A stretch of 64,000 nucleotides of DNA from UBA6398 sp963644855 (GCA_963644855.1 CAVIQL010000005.1:42093-106092); one strand, 5' to 3'. Counted from the first letter of the stretch, positions 17,317-27,168 are shown. Notes: a model not told the origin generated them from the letters alone. Made by a program: numbers and translations.

Positions 17317-18768
17317 ATGGCAAATTCATCACTAAAAGAAAAAACTGCGAAAGGGCTATTCTGGGGCGGCATCTCGGGAGGCGTGCAACAAGCTTTGGCG
17401 CTAATCATAGGCATTGTGTTGGCACGACATCTGCTCCCCGCCGATTATGGTATGGTTGCCATGCTCACAGTATTCTCTCTCTTGGCAGCAAACCTTGAAG
17501 AAAGCGGATTTACATCAGCTATTGCAATAAAAAAGTCGGTAAGCGACCGCGACTATAACGCTGTGTTGTGGTTTTCGATGCTTGTAAGCCTCGCGCTATA
17601 CATTATATTATGGTTTGCAGCGCCTTTGATTTCTGCGTTCAACCATACTCCCGAACTCACAAAGCTTGCGCGCGTTTCGTTTTTGGGCTTCGTGATTTCG
17701 AGTTTCGGTATAGCCCAATCGGCATACCTTTTCCGCAACCTCATGGTGAAACAAAAAATGATGGCAGCCTTTGTTGCGGTATGCGCAGGCGGTGTGGTGG
17801 GAATAACTCTCGTGCTTCGCGGATTTGCATACTGGGGATTGGTGGCGCAAGACCTTACTTATAAATTCATGATGGTTGTAATGTATTGGAGTCTCTCACC
17901 TTGGCGTCCCAAGATGCAATTCAGCATGGCGCCTATACGGGAAATGTTTGGTTTCAGCAGTAAGATTCTTGCCACAAACGTGCTTACAACGCTCAACAAC
18001 CAGTTTCTTCAAGCTCAGTTGGGACATTATTTTCCCCGCCACGAGGTAGGATTGTATTCCCAGGCCAATAAATGGAACACTATGGGCTATTCGCTCATCA
18101 CAACCACGATATCGTCGGTGGCACAACCGGTATTGGCAAAAGCAGGTGAGGAATCGCGCCAAAAACAAGTGTTTCGCAAGATGGTGCGCTTCACTGCGTT
18201 TCTTTCATTTCCCGCCATGTTTGGTCTCACAGTCATTGCTCCCGAATTTGTTCCGCTTGCTCTCAAAACTCAGTGGGTTTCTTGTGTACCTTATTTGCAG
18301 ACATTGTGTGTGGCAGGTGCTTTCATTCCCGTTTCACAACTATATTCCAATCTTTTGATATCACGTGGCCGTTCTTCGGCATTCTTTATCGGCACTGCTT
18401 CAATGATGTTGATGCAGTTGATAATAATTCTTGTACTTTATTTTAGCGGTTGCGGTGTGCAGACCTTGCTATATTTTATTGCCGCGCTACAAATTGTGTG
18501 GCTCATAGTGTGGCACGGAATGGTGAGCAAGGAAATAAATCTAAGAATGTTTGAAACTGTGCGCGACATTGCGCCTTTTGCATTTGCAGCAGCCGTTGCC
18601 ATGGTTGTGGCGTGGGGCATGGCGTCGCTCGTTGGCGGTATGGTTTTGAAACTCATAGTGAAGTTTGCAACGGCAGCAGTATGTTATTGCGGCATAATGC
18701 ATTTTGCCCACGCCGAGATATTTCGCGAGAGTGTGGATTTCTTGTTTAAGAAATTCAAGAAGGGATAA
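17317..18768 (+). CDS. Polysaccharide flippase (Wzx/WzxC-like, MOP superfamily)
   Basis: 483 residues with 12 or more hydrophobic helices. The N-terminus (KEKTAKGLFWGGISGGVQQALALIIGIVLARHLLP followed by DYGMVAML) is the classic WzxC/RfbX pattern; QAQLGHYFPRHEVGLYSQANKW is the conserved central loop. It moves lipid-linked oligosaccharides across the inner membrane. It is divergent from the EptA-like, acyltransferase and GT23-like operon, so it may serve the same glycan. Confidence 0.9.
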   Translation: MANSSLKEKTAKGLFWGGISGGVQQALALIIGIVLARHLLPADYGMVAMLTVFSLLAANLEESGFTSAIAIKKSVSDRDYNAVLWFSMLVSLALYIILWFAAPLISAFNHTPELTKLARVSFLGFVISSFGIAQSAYLFRNLMVKQKMMAAFVAVCAGGVVGITLVLRGFAYWGLVAQDLTYKFMMVVMYWSLSPWRPKMQFSMAPIREMFGFSSKILATNVLTTLNNQFLQAQLGHYFPRHEVGLYSQANKWNTMGYSLITTTISSVAQPVLAKAGEESRQKQVFRKMVRFTAFLSFPAMFGLTVIAPEFVPLALKTQWVSCVPYLQTLCVAGAFIPVSQLYSNLLISRGRSSAFFIGTASMMLMQLIIILVLYFSGCGVQTLLYFIAALQIVWLIVWHGMVSKEINLRMFETVRDIAPFAFAAAVAMVVAWGMASLVGGMVLKLIVKFATAAVCYCGIMHFAHAEIFRESVDFLFKKFKKG

Positions 18769-18857
18769 CCCAAACTTCGTTACCTTTTTACAACGACATT
18801 TAGCCGTTTGTAAAAACCGTTTGATGCTTCTCGAAAAACCATATATTGTCTTGAAAA

Positions 18858-18955
18858 AAACAACAAGGCATATCGTAAAAATAATAACCGATATTTTTTA
18901 AATAATATCGGACCTTTTTTAAAAAATATCGGTTATTGTTTTTCGGACAAAGGAT
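18858..18955. repeat. Family A element A3
   Basis: Units at 18883-18903, 18904-18924 and 18925-18945, preceded by AAGGCATATCGTAAAAATAA and followed by TTTTTCGGAC. It lies between the convergent flippase and rhamnosidase genes and ends next to the stop codon of the latter. Confidence 0.9.
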
Positions 18956-18957
18956 TG

Positions 18958-21900
18958 TTATTTTACAACGCGCTTTTTGCCGTCGATGATATACACGCCT
19001 TTCTTGAGTTTACGCAATATGTTGCTGCGTTTTACGTGTTTCTTAACGCGTATTCCGTCGAGCGTGTAAACGTCAACGTATTCCCGGTTTTTGGTAAAGC
19101 GTATGGGGGTAATGGCATTGGGAGCGTCGTTTCCCGATATGGGAATCACGTCTGCCACTTTCCAATCACGCGCTTGTATTCTCTTGGGCGCAATATAACA
19201 TTGCCTTGGCAACACAATTTCGGTGCTATCTGAAACCACCAGTTTGCCTTCGCGGAAATACATTATGCCGCTTTGCTCCACTTTCGTGGTATCGACAACT
19301 CCATACAAGCCATTCGATACGGCTTTTGTGTATGAAACTTTTGTGGCAGGAGCGGAATAAAACGAGAAAGCCACCTTGTCGCCTTGCGAAGAATCGGCTT
19401 GGAATATCACGGGAACGCCGGCAGCCACGCAAGTTGTGTCAAGCCCAATTTTTGAAACCTTTATTCCCGTTACCACATTCGAAGAATTTCTAACCAGTCC
19501 GCAAATACGGAAAACCGAAACGCTTGGCGTGCTCACACTGTCGATACGTGTGGGCAAGATAACGGCGTTCCATTCACCCGCGCCTATCGTGTCGCGATAA
19601 CATTCCGCCGGCGTTTCCACTCTTTCGAACTTGTAGCCAAACTTGTTGCACTCTATAGAATCTATGTTTGCCTCAATCCATTCGGGAACGCTATCGGCTT
19701 CGCAACAAAGCCACTTGCCGTCGTCGATGCCTTGAAGTGCCACCCGGTTGTTGCCATTTGGAATCACGCGCATGAAACTTTCGGAAAATATATCGCCACT
19801 TGCTGCATTAAACAAGCCAAACGATTTTGCATCGTCGCCTTCTTCGGCAATCCATATGCCATTTGCTGCAAAGCGCGCCGTATCACAATCCTGCACAGCC
19901 AACATCTTGTTTGCACCACATGCCGCCACACGGAACCATTCTCCCGCATTGGGTGTGATAATAGCATTGCAAATTTCGTCGGAAGCAATCTCTATCTCAC
20001 GCAAACGGAATGCAGCCTCATAATTATTGATGGAATCTGACGATAGTGCTATAATAGAATCTGCCTTAGCCTTGAAATACGAACAATACTCCTCGGGGGC
20101 GTTACCAATTCCGTTGCCGGCGCTCACATTACGGCGCAAAAATTCCATGCGCTTGACATTATCGCCCAAACGAGAGAATACGTCAAGCGTATCGGCGTCA
20201 TCGTTCAACGCATCTATCACATAATAACCACCCGAAAGGTTGATTTCGTAATAAGTAGTATCGGCAGAAAGTTCAGGCTTCATCTCTTTGCCGTTAAGAT
20301 GGTATGCTGTGTAAACCGAAGGCAACAACAATCGCGCATCTGTGCCTTTGGGAACATCTACACGCATTGTAAACCCGTCTTTGCGGCATACATACAGCGA
20401 GATATTGCCAAATTTCGTGGGAACAACGGTACGAATATATTCAAGGTCGCACAATTGGGGCTTGATTTGAAACTCCCGAAACTCGGGAAGCAATGGCGTT
20501 ATTCCGGCAATGTGTTTCGACAGCACAATAAGCGGCGCACCGCTCCAAGCATGGTTGTATGTAGAATTTGTAGAGAGTTCAAACCGTTCCCAAAGCGTTG
20601 TATATACACTGTCAGCCATTGCGCGATAACGCTTACGCATTCTGTTGAGAGCTTCTTGCGGATAATTCATCTCGCAAAGCGCCTCCAAAACAAAACGCTC
20701 CATATATGGGCTCGAAAACTCTGTGGTTGTAAACAAATCGCGCAACTTGGGATAAACAATTCGCGGAGCTATTCCCGCAATTACCGCCATTGCCTGCGCA
20801 CGATCGTCATTCTGTAAAAAAGTATTGGGATTCTTGAACGATTTTCCGTTCCAAAATTTCGAATAAAACGCAGCATTGAGATTTTTTCTCACACTATCGG
20901 CCCAAACATATTCGACACTGTCGCCAAGAAGACGCGACATGTTTGAATAACGTGCGAGTGTGAGCGAATACCATTCCTGATTGAGTGAAACAAGGTCGAC
21001 ATTGTTGCCCCAATCTCCCCAGTCCCACGAGCCACGCCGGTAATCAACCAAACTGTCGGCCTTAACTTTCCAAAGATGCAGGTATTTTTTCAATGCAGGA
21101 TAGGCATATTCTATTGTAGAAGCATCACCATAGTAACGATAATAGTCCCAAAGTCCAAGACCACAGAAAGAGAGGCTTTGTTGTGGGAGTTCCTTTGTCC
21201 AATCTTCGGAAGGAACCGGCGCGTAAAGCACAGAATCTTTTCTTTGCCAGTCAACAAATTCACGGGCACACTTTCTGATTAAAAGCGAAGCCTCGGGCGA
21301 CAGAGCATAAGGCACTTCGGCAAGTTCGTTGGTAACATCGCCTATATATTGTGCCCTTTCGCGGTCGGGACAGTCCATGAAATTGTCGCGCATCGTAACA
21401 TAAAGCGTGCGCTGTGCCTTGCGCCAAAGTTTATTGAGCATTTCGTCGTTGCAATCAAAGCTGCCGGCAAGTTCACAATCGTAACCGCTTTCACGATATG
21501 CCAGTTCGAGCACCTCTACTCCCTCGGGAATTGTATATATCACACTATGGCCGTTGAACCAACTGGGAAACTCAAAATATTGTTCGCCTTCTTTTGTGCG
21601 ATATTCGTAGCGCACAGTATAATCATAGCCTTGGTTGGTATACAAATCGGTGCGAATGCCAATAACCTTGCCCCCGTGGGCTTTCACACGCAGAATGGGT
21701 GAAACTTGTGCGTTGTAGGGCAGATAACAATAAATTTCGTTGCCATACTTGTGGGAGGAAACATAACTCTTCACACCATAGTCTTTGAACAAAGGTATTG
21801 GGCGCGGAACAAACGCGTTCCAGTCTGCCGAATCGGCTGTTATAGCCACAGCATTCGCCCAAGTGGAGTCATTATAAAGTGTATCGGCAAAATTTTCGGG

Positions 21901-22425
21901 GTCTTTCGCAGCGTCATACCCTATGTTCGACTCAGGAAGGCGCGAATTGGGGCTATTACCCGAGGGTATGTAGAAAGCAGGGTGTATTTGGGCTTTCCAA
22001 GTAGTGTCGCTAACCAAAGAATCTTTGCCTGCGCGAAGATCAAAATAGAGTCCGGCATAATTTGAACTGCGATGACTGTAGCCACCTCTGTTCCAATACC
22101 ACACGAGTACGGCAACAGTGTTTCGTCCTTGTTTAAGATTTGGCAGAGAAAGGCTGTCGATATACGTATCTCGGGCATTGGGACCGCGTTTCAGTTGACC
22201 TTCTCTCACAACTGGCTCGCCGTTGACATAAAGCCAGTATTTAGAATCAGCAGCTATGCGCAGAGTATTTTCAATGTTGCTTTTGCTGCTGTTGATATTG
22301 AATTCCTTGCGAAAACATACCCATTTGCCATTGTTCACATAGTCGGCACACGTTATAATGTCGGCCGCGTGCAACGAAACGACGGATAATAGCAATGTGG
22401 CGATTGTTAGGAGCAGATTTTTCAT
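18958..22425 (-). CDS. GH78-like alpha-L-rhamnosidase, probable T9SS cargo
   Basis: 1155 residues with a signal peptide (MKNLLLTIATLLLSVVSLHAAD). The N-terminal beta domain (NTLRIAADSKYWLYVNGEPV, GRNTVAVLVWYWNRGGYS) is typical of bacterial rhamnosidases. The (alpha/alpha)6 catalytic domain shows DNFMDCPDRERAQYIGD (GH78 acid-residue region), GSWDWGDWGNN, and YNHAWSGAP. After about residue 750 come beta-rich domains and a tail (VDVYTLDGIRVKKHVKR, then LKKGVYIIDGKKRVVK) of T9SS type. The protein would release rhamnose from plant or microbial glycans at the cell surface. I chose the internal Met because it begins the signal peptide; an upstream Met would overlap the phosphopantetheinyl transferase gene. 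Confidence 0.85.
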   Translation of the reverse strand: MKNLLLTIATLLLSVVSLHAADIITCADYVNNGKWVCFRKEFNINSSKSNIENTLRIAADSKYWLYVNGEPVVREGQLKRGPNARDTYIDSLSLPNLKQGRNTVAVLVWYWNRGGYSHRSSNYAGLYFDLRAGKDSLVSDTTWKAQIHPAFYIPSGNSPNSRLPESNIGYDAAKDPENFADTLYNDSTWANAVAITADSADWNAFVPRPIPLFKDYGVKSYVSSHKYGNEIYCYLPYNAQVSPILRVKAHGGKVIGIRTDLYTNQGYDYTVRYEYRTKEGEQYFEFPSWFNGHSVIYTIPEGVEVLELAYRESGYDCELAGSFDCNDEMLNKLWRKAQRTLYVTMRDNFMDCPDRERAQYIGDVTNELAEVPYALSPEASLLIRKCAREFVDWQRKDSVLYAPVPSEDWTKELPQQSLSFCGLGLWDYYRYYGDASTIEYAYPALKKYLHLWKVKADSLVDYRRGSWDWGDWGNNVDLVSLNQEWYSLTLARYSNMSRLLGDSVEYVWADSVRKNLNAAFYSKFWNGKSFKNPNTFLQNDDRAQAMAVIAGIAPRIVYPKLRDLFTTTEFSSPYMERFVLEALCEMNYPQEALNRMRKRYRAMADSVYTTLWERFELSTNSTYNHAWSGAPLIVLSKHIAGITPLLPEFREFQIKPQLCDLEYIRTVVPTKFGNISLYVCRKDGFTMRVDVPKGTDARLLLPSVYTAYHLNGKEMKPELSADTTYYEINLSGGYYVIDALNDDADTLDVFSRLGDNVKRMEFLRRNVSAGNGIGNAPEEYCSYFKAKADSIIALSSDSINNYEAAFRLREIEIASDEICNAIITPNAGEWFRVAACGANKMLAVQDCDTARFAANGIWIAEEGDDAKSFGLFNAASGDIFSESFMRVIPNGNNRVALQGIDDGKWLCCEADSVPEWIEANIDSIECNKFGYKFERVETPAECYRDTIGAGEWNAVILPTRIDSVSTPSVSVFRICGLVRNSSNVVTGIKVSKIGLDTTCVAAGVPVIFQADSSQGDKVAFSFYSAPATKVSYTKAVSNGLYGVVDTTKVEQSGIMYFREGKLVVSDSTEIVLPRQCYIAPKRIQARDWKVADVIPISGNDAPNAITPIRFTKNREYVDVYTLDGIRVKKHVKRSNILRKLKKGVYIIDGKKRVVK

Positions 22426-22460
22426 TACTCTGGCATTTTTTGCGGACTTCAACAGGGGTT

Positions 22461-23048
22461 TTATATTTGTCGGCATATAGAATAGGCGTATCCTGCGGAA
22501 TAGTCTACGCTACATTCCAAAGAGAAGTTCCTTAGGTTTTGAGGCAACAAAGAATATGGGGCAAAATCGGTGATACCATTGCCGATGCATTTGCCCACAG
22601 CTTCTTTTTGAGTCCAAAGTTTGGCAAATTCCACCTGCGGATTTTCGGAATTACGAACCGCTTCAGCCTCGTCTTTATTGAAACAGCGCGCAAGTACTCC
22701 ATTGCTGATTTTGCGATTGAGCGTTTCGATATCACATCCCACGCTTTTGTCTGCCACCACACACATTGCAGCCGTTTGACAATGGCTGAGATTGAAACAT
22801 ATATTGGGATAATCTCGAAAAAATGGTTTGCCGTGCTCATTATACGAGAATTCGGGTACTTGATTCATGTTGTATTCTTCCCGCAAAGCCTCGGCAAGCA
22901 AAAGAAACGCCTTGGTGCTTAACACACGATGGGTTTGCGACTTGATGGCAAGCGTCTTCTCACGGCGCCATTCAGGAAGTAGCGCAATGTCAGCCGCAAG
23001 CCTGTCGGCAGAAACGGTATCGGGTGTATTGAAAAACGTTGTACGCAT
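22461..23048 (-). CDS. 4'-Phosphopantetheinyl transferase (Sfp/AcpS superfamily)
   Basis: 195 residues. It transfers phosphopantetheine from CoA to acyl- or peptidyl-carrier proteins. Motifs: FSYNEHGKPFF (substrate loop), NICFNLSHCQTAAMC, VGCDIE (metal-binding Asp and Glu) and KLWTQKEAVGKCIGNGI (WxxKEA helix). It stands 35 bases upstream of the rhamnosidase gene with no carrier-protein gene in sight, so it may serve the housekeeping ACP or a distant pathway. Confidence 0.9.
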   Translation of the reverse strand: MRTTFFNTPDTVSADRLAADIALLPEWRREKTLAIKSQTHRVLSTKAFLLLAEALREEYNMNQVPEFSYNEHGKPFFRDYPNICFNLSHCQTAAMCVVADKSVGCDIETLNRKISNGVLARCFNKDEAEAVRNSENPQVEFAKLWTQKEAVGKCIGNGITDFAPYSLLPQNLRNFSLECSVDYSAGYAYSICRQI

Positions 23049-23130
23049 TTTTGCAAATGTATATAATTTTAATGATATAACACATTTCCCGCAAAGTATC
23101 TTTCTTTAATTTACAGCCAAGGGACATTAA

Positions 23131-23196
23131 AAAAAATCCAAGGCATCTAATTTGAATTACGTCTGACCTAATTTAAATTAGATGCCTTGGAATTTT
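23131..23196. repeat. Family B element B4
   Basis: Outer arms AAAATCCAAGGCATCTAATT and AATTAGATGCCTTGGAATTTT with a centre ACGTCTGACCTAATTT. It is close to B1 but with a 20-base centre insertion containing GTCTGACC. A family-A-like ATATCGTTTTTTCG follows at about 23208. It is the only structure seen in the 225-base gap. Confidence 0.85.
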
Positions 23197-23273
23197 CACT
23201 ACATCCTATATCGTTTTTTCGATTTAAATATTGCGTAAAAACAACACGGCTTTTGCGCCGGCAGCAAAGCGTT

Positions 23274-23846
23274 TTATTTCCGCTCATCGAGCTTACGAAT
23301 CACACGACAAGGGTTCCCAGCTGCCACAACTCCCTCGGGAATATCGCGGTTTACCACACTACCAGCTCCTATCACCGAACCTTTGCCAATGGTAACGCCT
23401 GGCAGCACGCTCACATGCCCGCCTATCCACACATCGTCGCATATAGTTATAGGCTTGGCAGCTTCGAAACCACGGCGACGGGTTGGTATGTCAAAAGCAT
23501 GGTATGCCGTATAAAGTCCAACCTGAGGCGCAATAAAAACATGGTTTCCAATTCTCACATCAGCCTCGTCTAGAATTACAAGACCCGCATTTGCAAAAAA
23601 ATCTTCGCCCACATGTATGTTGTAACCGAAATCACAATGAAACGGCGACAAGATTCTGCAATTCCGTCCCATGTCTCCGAGCAACGAGCTAAGCACTTCA
23701 ATGCGCGCATCTGCATCGGTGAAACAAATATTATTGTACTTGAACACAAGTTCTGCGGCATGGTTGTATTCTTTCATCAACTCCGCGCTCGCATCGGGGC
23801 AATACATCTCGCCTGCAGCGCGCAATAATTTGGCATTATCGTTCAT
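23274..23846 (-). CDS. Maltose/galactoside-type sugar O-acetyltransferase
   Basis: 190 residues: an N-terminal helical maltose-acetyltransferase domain (KLLRAAGEMYCPDASAELMKEYNHA) followed by left-handed beta-helix hexapeptide repeats (VRIGNHVFIAPQVGLYTAYH, ICDDVWIGGHVSVLPGVTIGKGSVIGAGSVV). The catalytic His lies in the YTAYHAFD loop. It transfers acetyl from acetyl-CoA to a sugar. Its start codon overlaps the engB stop by 4 bases. Confidence 0.9.
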   Translation of the reverse strand: MNDNAKLLRAAGEMYCPDASAELMKEYNHAAELVFKYNNICFTDADARIEVLSSLLGDMGRNCRILSPFHCDFGYNIHVGEDFFANAGLVILDEADVRIGNHVFIAPQVGLYTAYHAFDIPTRRRGFEAAKPITICDDVWIGGHVSVLPGVTIGKGSVIGAGSVVNRDIPEGVVAAGNPCRVIRKLDERK

Positions 23847-24490
23847 TTTTTAGTCTTTATCGCACCCAATTCCACATTGATGCCGTGAATATATTCCAAA
23901 ATCTCATCTCGCCCCGTTTTTCTCAACGACGACGTTACAAACATCGGTGGCAATTCCTCCCACACCTCAGAAAGTTGCACACACATAGCCTCTACGTTAG
24001 CCTTCAATCCCTTGTCGTTGGGCTTGTCAGCCTTAGTAAACACCACTGCAAGGGGAATGCCTTTCACACCGGACTTGTTGATGAAATCTATATCTATCTT
24101 CTGCGGCGGTACACGCGAATCAATCAATACGAAAAGACACGTGAGTTCCTCGCGGTTTGTTACATAATCGTCTATGATGCTTCCGAATTTGGCAATGTCA
24201 GTCTTGCTGCGACGCGCATAGCCATAACCGGGAAGATCGACTATATACCAGCTACCATTGATAAGAAAATGATTGATGAGCATGGTTTTTCCGGGACGCG
24301 CCGAGGTAAGCGCGAGTTTCTTTCTGCCGCACAACATATTTATAAGGCTGCTTTTTCCAACATTGCTGCGCCCTATAAAAGCGTATTCCGGCTTGCCATC
24401 TGCAGGACAACGCGAAATATCCGTATTGCTTATGACAAATTCAGAAGTAAGTATGTCGTATTTTTTTCTTTGCGGTATGGCTGGTGTCAT
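23843..24490 (-). CDS. engB: Ribosome-biogenesis GTPase EngB (YsxC/YihA)
   Basis: 215 residues. EngB is a small GTPase needed for late assembly of the large ribosomal subunit. Motifs: G1 FIGRSNVGKSSL, G2 region SARPGKTMLIN, G3 VDLPGYGYAR, G4 FTKADK and G5-like TSSLRKTG. I start at MTPAIPQRKK: the longer frame adds 29 residues overlapping the promoter region, and the family starts close to this point. A TAACTTTG box lies 28 bases upstream. It is translationally coupled to the acetyltransferase. Confidence 0.95.
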   Translation of the reverse strand: MTPAIPQRKKYDILTSEFVISNTDISRCPADGKPEYAFIGRSNVGKSSLINMLCGRKKLALTSARPGKTMLINHFLINGSWYIVDLPGYGYARRSKTDIAKFGSIIDDYVTNREELTCLFVLIDSRVPPQKIDIDFINKSGVKGIPLAVVFTKADKPNDKGLKANVEAMCVQLSEVWEELPPMFVTSSLRKTGRDEILEYIHGINVELGAIKTKK

Positions 24491-24517
24491 AATTAAGAAA
24501 TGGGTTAATAATAAGGG

Positions 24518-24525
24518 CAAAGTTA
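24518..24525 (-). promoter_or_regulatory. -7 box for engB
   Basis: Minus-strand TAACTTTG (TAnnTTTG), 28 bases before the engB ATG. It faces a second TAACTTTG on the plus strand 22 bases away; the -33 boxes are not clear. Confidence 0.5.
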
Positions 24526-24547
24526 ACGAATTTTGAGCGACTTTTCT

Positions 24548-24555
24548 TAACTTTG
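24548..24555 (+). promoter_or_regulatory. -7 box for recR
   Basis: Plus-strand TAACTTTG 51 bases before the recR ATG, back-to-back with the engB box. Confidence 0.5.
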
Positions 24556-24606
24556 CAAGGCTTTTTAGGCAGAACATACGCGATGTCTTTCAAGCAACAT
24601 TGGTAA

Positions 24607-25224
24607 ATGGAGCTGCAATATCCTTCAAAGCTACTCAACCGTGCGGTGGAAGAATTTTCCCGACTGCCCGGAATTGGACGCAAAACCGCTCTGCGTCTTG
24701 TGTTATACATGCTCCGTCAAAACGTGGAGGTAAGTGATGCTTTTGCCGAGGCTATAAAAACACTCCGCCACGATGTGAAATATTGCAAGACCTGCCACAA
24801 TATTTGCGACAACGAAATTTGCGACATCTGCGCCAATCCCCGCCGCGACTCCTCTATAATATGTGTGGTAGAAAACGTGCAAGATGTGCTCGCCGTGGAG
24901 AACACACAGCAATATTCGGGACTTTATCACGTTTTGGGAGGAGTGATTTCGCCCGTCGACGGCATTGGTCCCAACGATATCGAAATACAATCGCTTGTTG
25001 ACAGAGTGAAACAAGGCGGCATCAAAGAAGTGATACTCGCTCTCAGTCCCACAATGGAAGGAGACACAACAAATTTCTATATCTCACGACGACTCGCCGA
25101 CTGCAACGCAAAACTATCGGTAATAGCACGAGGTGTTACCGTGGGCGACGAACTTGAATACACCGATGAGGTAACGCTGGGGCGTTCTATACTCAACCGC
25201 ACCGAATTTACTGGTAAACATTGA
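24607..25224 (+). CDS. recR: Recombination protein RecR
   Basis: 205 residues. RecR works with RecF and RecO to load RecA at single-stranded gaps. The order of domains is right: helix-hairpin-helix (SRLPGIGRKTALRLVLYML), four-cysteine zinc finger (CKTCHNICDNEICDIC), then the Toprim domain (ICVVENVQDVLAVE, YHVLGGVISPVDGIGPNDI, ILALSPTMEGDTT) and the C-terminal VTLGRSILNRT. The length is typical. It begins a plus-strand gene run. Confidence 0.97.
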   Translation: MELQYPSKLLNRAVEEFSRLPGIGRKTALRLVLYMLRQNVEVSDAFAEAIKTLRHDVKYCKTCHNICDNEICDICANPRRDSSIICVVENVQDVLAVENTQQYSGLYHVLGGVISPVDGIGPNDIEIQSLVDRVKQGGIKEVILALSPTMEGDTTNFYISRRLADCNAKLSVIARGVTVGDELEYTDEVTLGRSILNRTEFTGKH

Positions 25225-25238
25225 AAACAAAAACAACT

Positions 25239-25682
25239 ATGAATGAAAAAATAAGCCGATTGGCACGAAATCTAAAAATCAATTATATCGCATACATCGT
25301 TTGCATGCTTGTATTCGCGGGTATTTACGAACTTTCACCCGATGCAAAAGGAACGTTTGTGGGCAACGCCCAAATGGAATACACATTGGGCACAATTTGT
25401 GTGCTATTGACGATAAGCACCATACCTCTTTCGATAAAAATTTTCGGACATCTGATAACCAAACACAAATCTCTCGAAACTAACGAACGGATAGAACGTT
25501 ACAAGATACTTTGCAATACAAGAATACTAAGTTTTGCAATCGTTACAGTCTTTGATTTGTGGGCATATTATGCCACCGTAAATAATATTGGAGGTTTTTG
25601 TGCGTTAATATGTGTGGCAGCCTCTCTGCTTTTCCTACCAACACGCCGCCGCATAGGTAACGATTTGGGAAAAGAAAGTTGA
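25239..25682 (+). CDS. Small multi-pass membrane protein, unknown function
   Basis: 147 residues from the ATG at 25239 (an in-frame TTG at 25221 would overlap recR). Four hydrophobic stretches: about 12-30 (YIAYIVCMLVFAGIYEL), 45-65 (YTLGTICVLLTISTIPLSI), 90-115 and 118-132. There is a basic loop KHKSLETNERIERYKIL. No named family recognised. It is close behind recR and likely in the same transcript. Confidence 0.65.
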   Translation: MNEKISRLARNLKINYIAYIVCMLVFAGIYELSPDAKGTFVGNAQMEYTLGTICVLLTISTIPLSIKIFGHLITKHKSLETNERIERYKILCNTRILSFAIVTVFDLWAYYATVNNIGGFCALICVAASLLFLPTRRRIGNDLGKES

Positions 25683-25728
25683 GAAATAGCTGAAAATGTA
25701 AACGCGCAATTCTACCGGCATTTCAAAA

Positions 25729-27165
25729 ATGAAGATAACTTTTCTGATACCACCACCATTGGCTGGGCAACGCCCCGCAGAACGTAGTTCGGGCTGCACC
25801 AACGTGGTTTATCCTACTCCTAATATATATGAGTTGACCGTTGCGGCACTCATAGAAAAATCAGGGGATTTTCAGGTGGCGTATCACGATTTCACTTATG
25901 AGCACGACCAACTTGAAGATTTCATCAAGCAGGACGATAGCGATTTCTATTCTTTTTGGACGGTAAATCTCTCGGTAGATACCGATTTGCACGCCACAGA
26001 AATCATTCACAACATTAAACCAGAAGTTTTTTGTCTGCTTCTCGGGCCAGGTTCAACATATTACATAAAAAAATGCGTCAACCATAGCCACACGATAGTG
26101 CTTCGCGGGGAACCAGATATGATGTTGTTGGAACTTTTAGAGGCTTTCCGTACGGGGAAAAACGAAGAATGGCAAAACATAGACGGAATTTCTTTTCTAA
26201 AAGACGGGAATTTAGTAAACAACAAGCCGCACGCTTTGCTCAAAAACCTTGATGAGCTACCTTTCCCGGCACGTCATCTGCTCGGCAAACGCAGTTTCCA
26301 CAATCCCAAGTTGAAACTCACGCCATATACGCCCGCATTAACTTCACGGCAATGTCCATTCAAATGTATATATTGCGTACCGAGTTCACTAACGTTCGCA
26401 AGAGAAATAGAATATCGCAGAGAAAACGGACGAAAACCAGCCGTATCGTTCCGCTCTGTGGAAAATGTGGCAGAAGAACTTGATATGCTCGCGGCACAAG
26501 GCTATAAAGCCATCGGTTTTATGGATGACAATTTTATTTGGAACGAGACACGCACGAAAGCAATCTGTGAAGTGTTGAAAAAACACGATTTCAAATGGGG
26601 TTGTCAGGCCAGAGTAGACGCGATAACAGAACCTATCGCAAAAATTCTCGGAGAGTCGGGCTGCAAATATGTAGACTTGGGCGTAGAATCGTTTAACGAC
26701 GAAATTCTAAAGTATATAAAGAAAGGTATTACCCGCGAACAAATTTACGAATCCATAAGACTTTTGAAAAAATACGGCGTACCGGTAAAACTAAATATAC
26801 TTATCGGAACATCACCGCTTGAAACAAGAGAAATTCTAAAAGATACTTTACGACAAGCACGCAGGCTAAACGTGGATCAAATCATGTTTAATATAGTTTC
26901 GCCGTTTCCCGGGACGGAATTCTATGACCTTGCGAAAAAGAACAATTGGATTATTACGGGAGATTACATTCCTACCGACGTACAGCACACTTCTATTGTG
27001 AGCTATCCCAATTTGTCGGCAAAAGAGATGGAACAAATTCTTTTCAAAGCCAACATACAATATTTTTTGTCTCCGGCTTTCATTTTAAAACAACTGCGAC
27101 GCTTTCACAGCATTAAGGAACTTGTTTCGGCGCTGAAAGCTCTCAAGATAAAACTATTCGGATAA
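25729..27165 (+). CDS. B12-binding-type radical SAM protein
   Basis: 478 residues. The N-terminal about 170 residues resemble a cobalamin-binding Rossmann domain (LLLGPGSTYYIKK, HTIVLRGEPD), although the usual DxHxxG motif is not evident. The radical SAM core has the cluster motif CPFKCIYC (Cys 209, 213, 216), then GFMDDNFIWN, CQARVDAI, VDLGVESFNDEILKYIKKG and MFNIVSPFPGTEF. Members act in lipid, hopanoid or antibiotic modification and methylthiolation; the substrate cannot be told. It is next to glycosyltransferase and acetyltransferase genes, so a role in surface-molecule modification is plausible. Confidence 0.85.
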   Translation: MKITFLIPPPLAGQRPAERSSGCTNVVYPTPNIYELTVAALIEKSGDFQVAYHDFTYEHDQLEDFIKQDDSDFYSFWTVNLSVDTDLHATEIIHNIKPEVFCLLLGPGSTYYIKKCVNHSHTIVLRGEPDMMLLELLEAFRTGKNEEWQNIDGISFLKDGNLVNNKPHALLKNLDELPFPARHLLGKRSFHNPKLKLTPYTPALTSRQCPFKCIYCVPSSLTFAREIEYRRENGRKPAVSFRSVENVAEELDMLAAQGYKAIGFMDDNFIWNETRTKAICEVLKKHDFKWGCQARVDAITEPIAKILGESGCKYVDLGVESFNDEILKYIKKGITREQIYESIRLLKKYGVPVKLNILIGTSPLETREILKDTLRQARRLNVDQIMFNIVSPFPGTEFYDLAKKNNWIITGDYIPTDVQHTSIVSYPNLSAKEMEQILFKANIQYFLSPAFILKQLRRFHSIKELVSALKALKIKLFG

Positions 27166-27168
27166 ATA

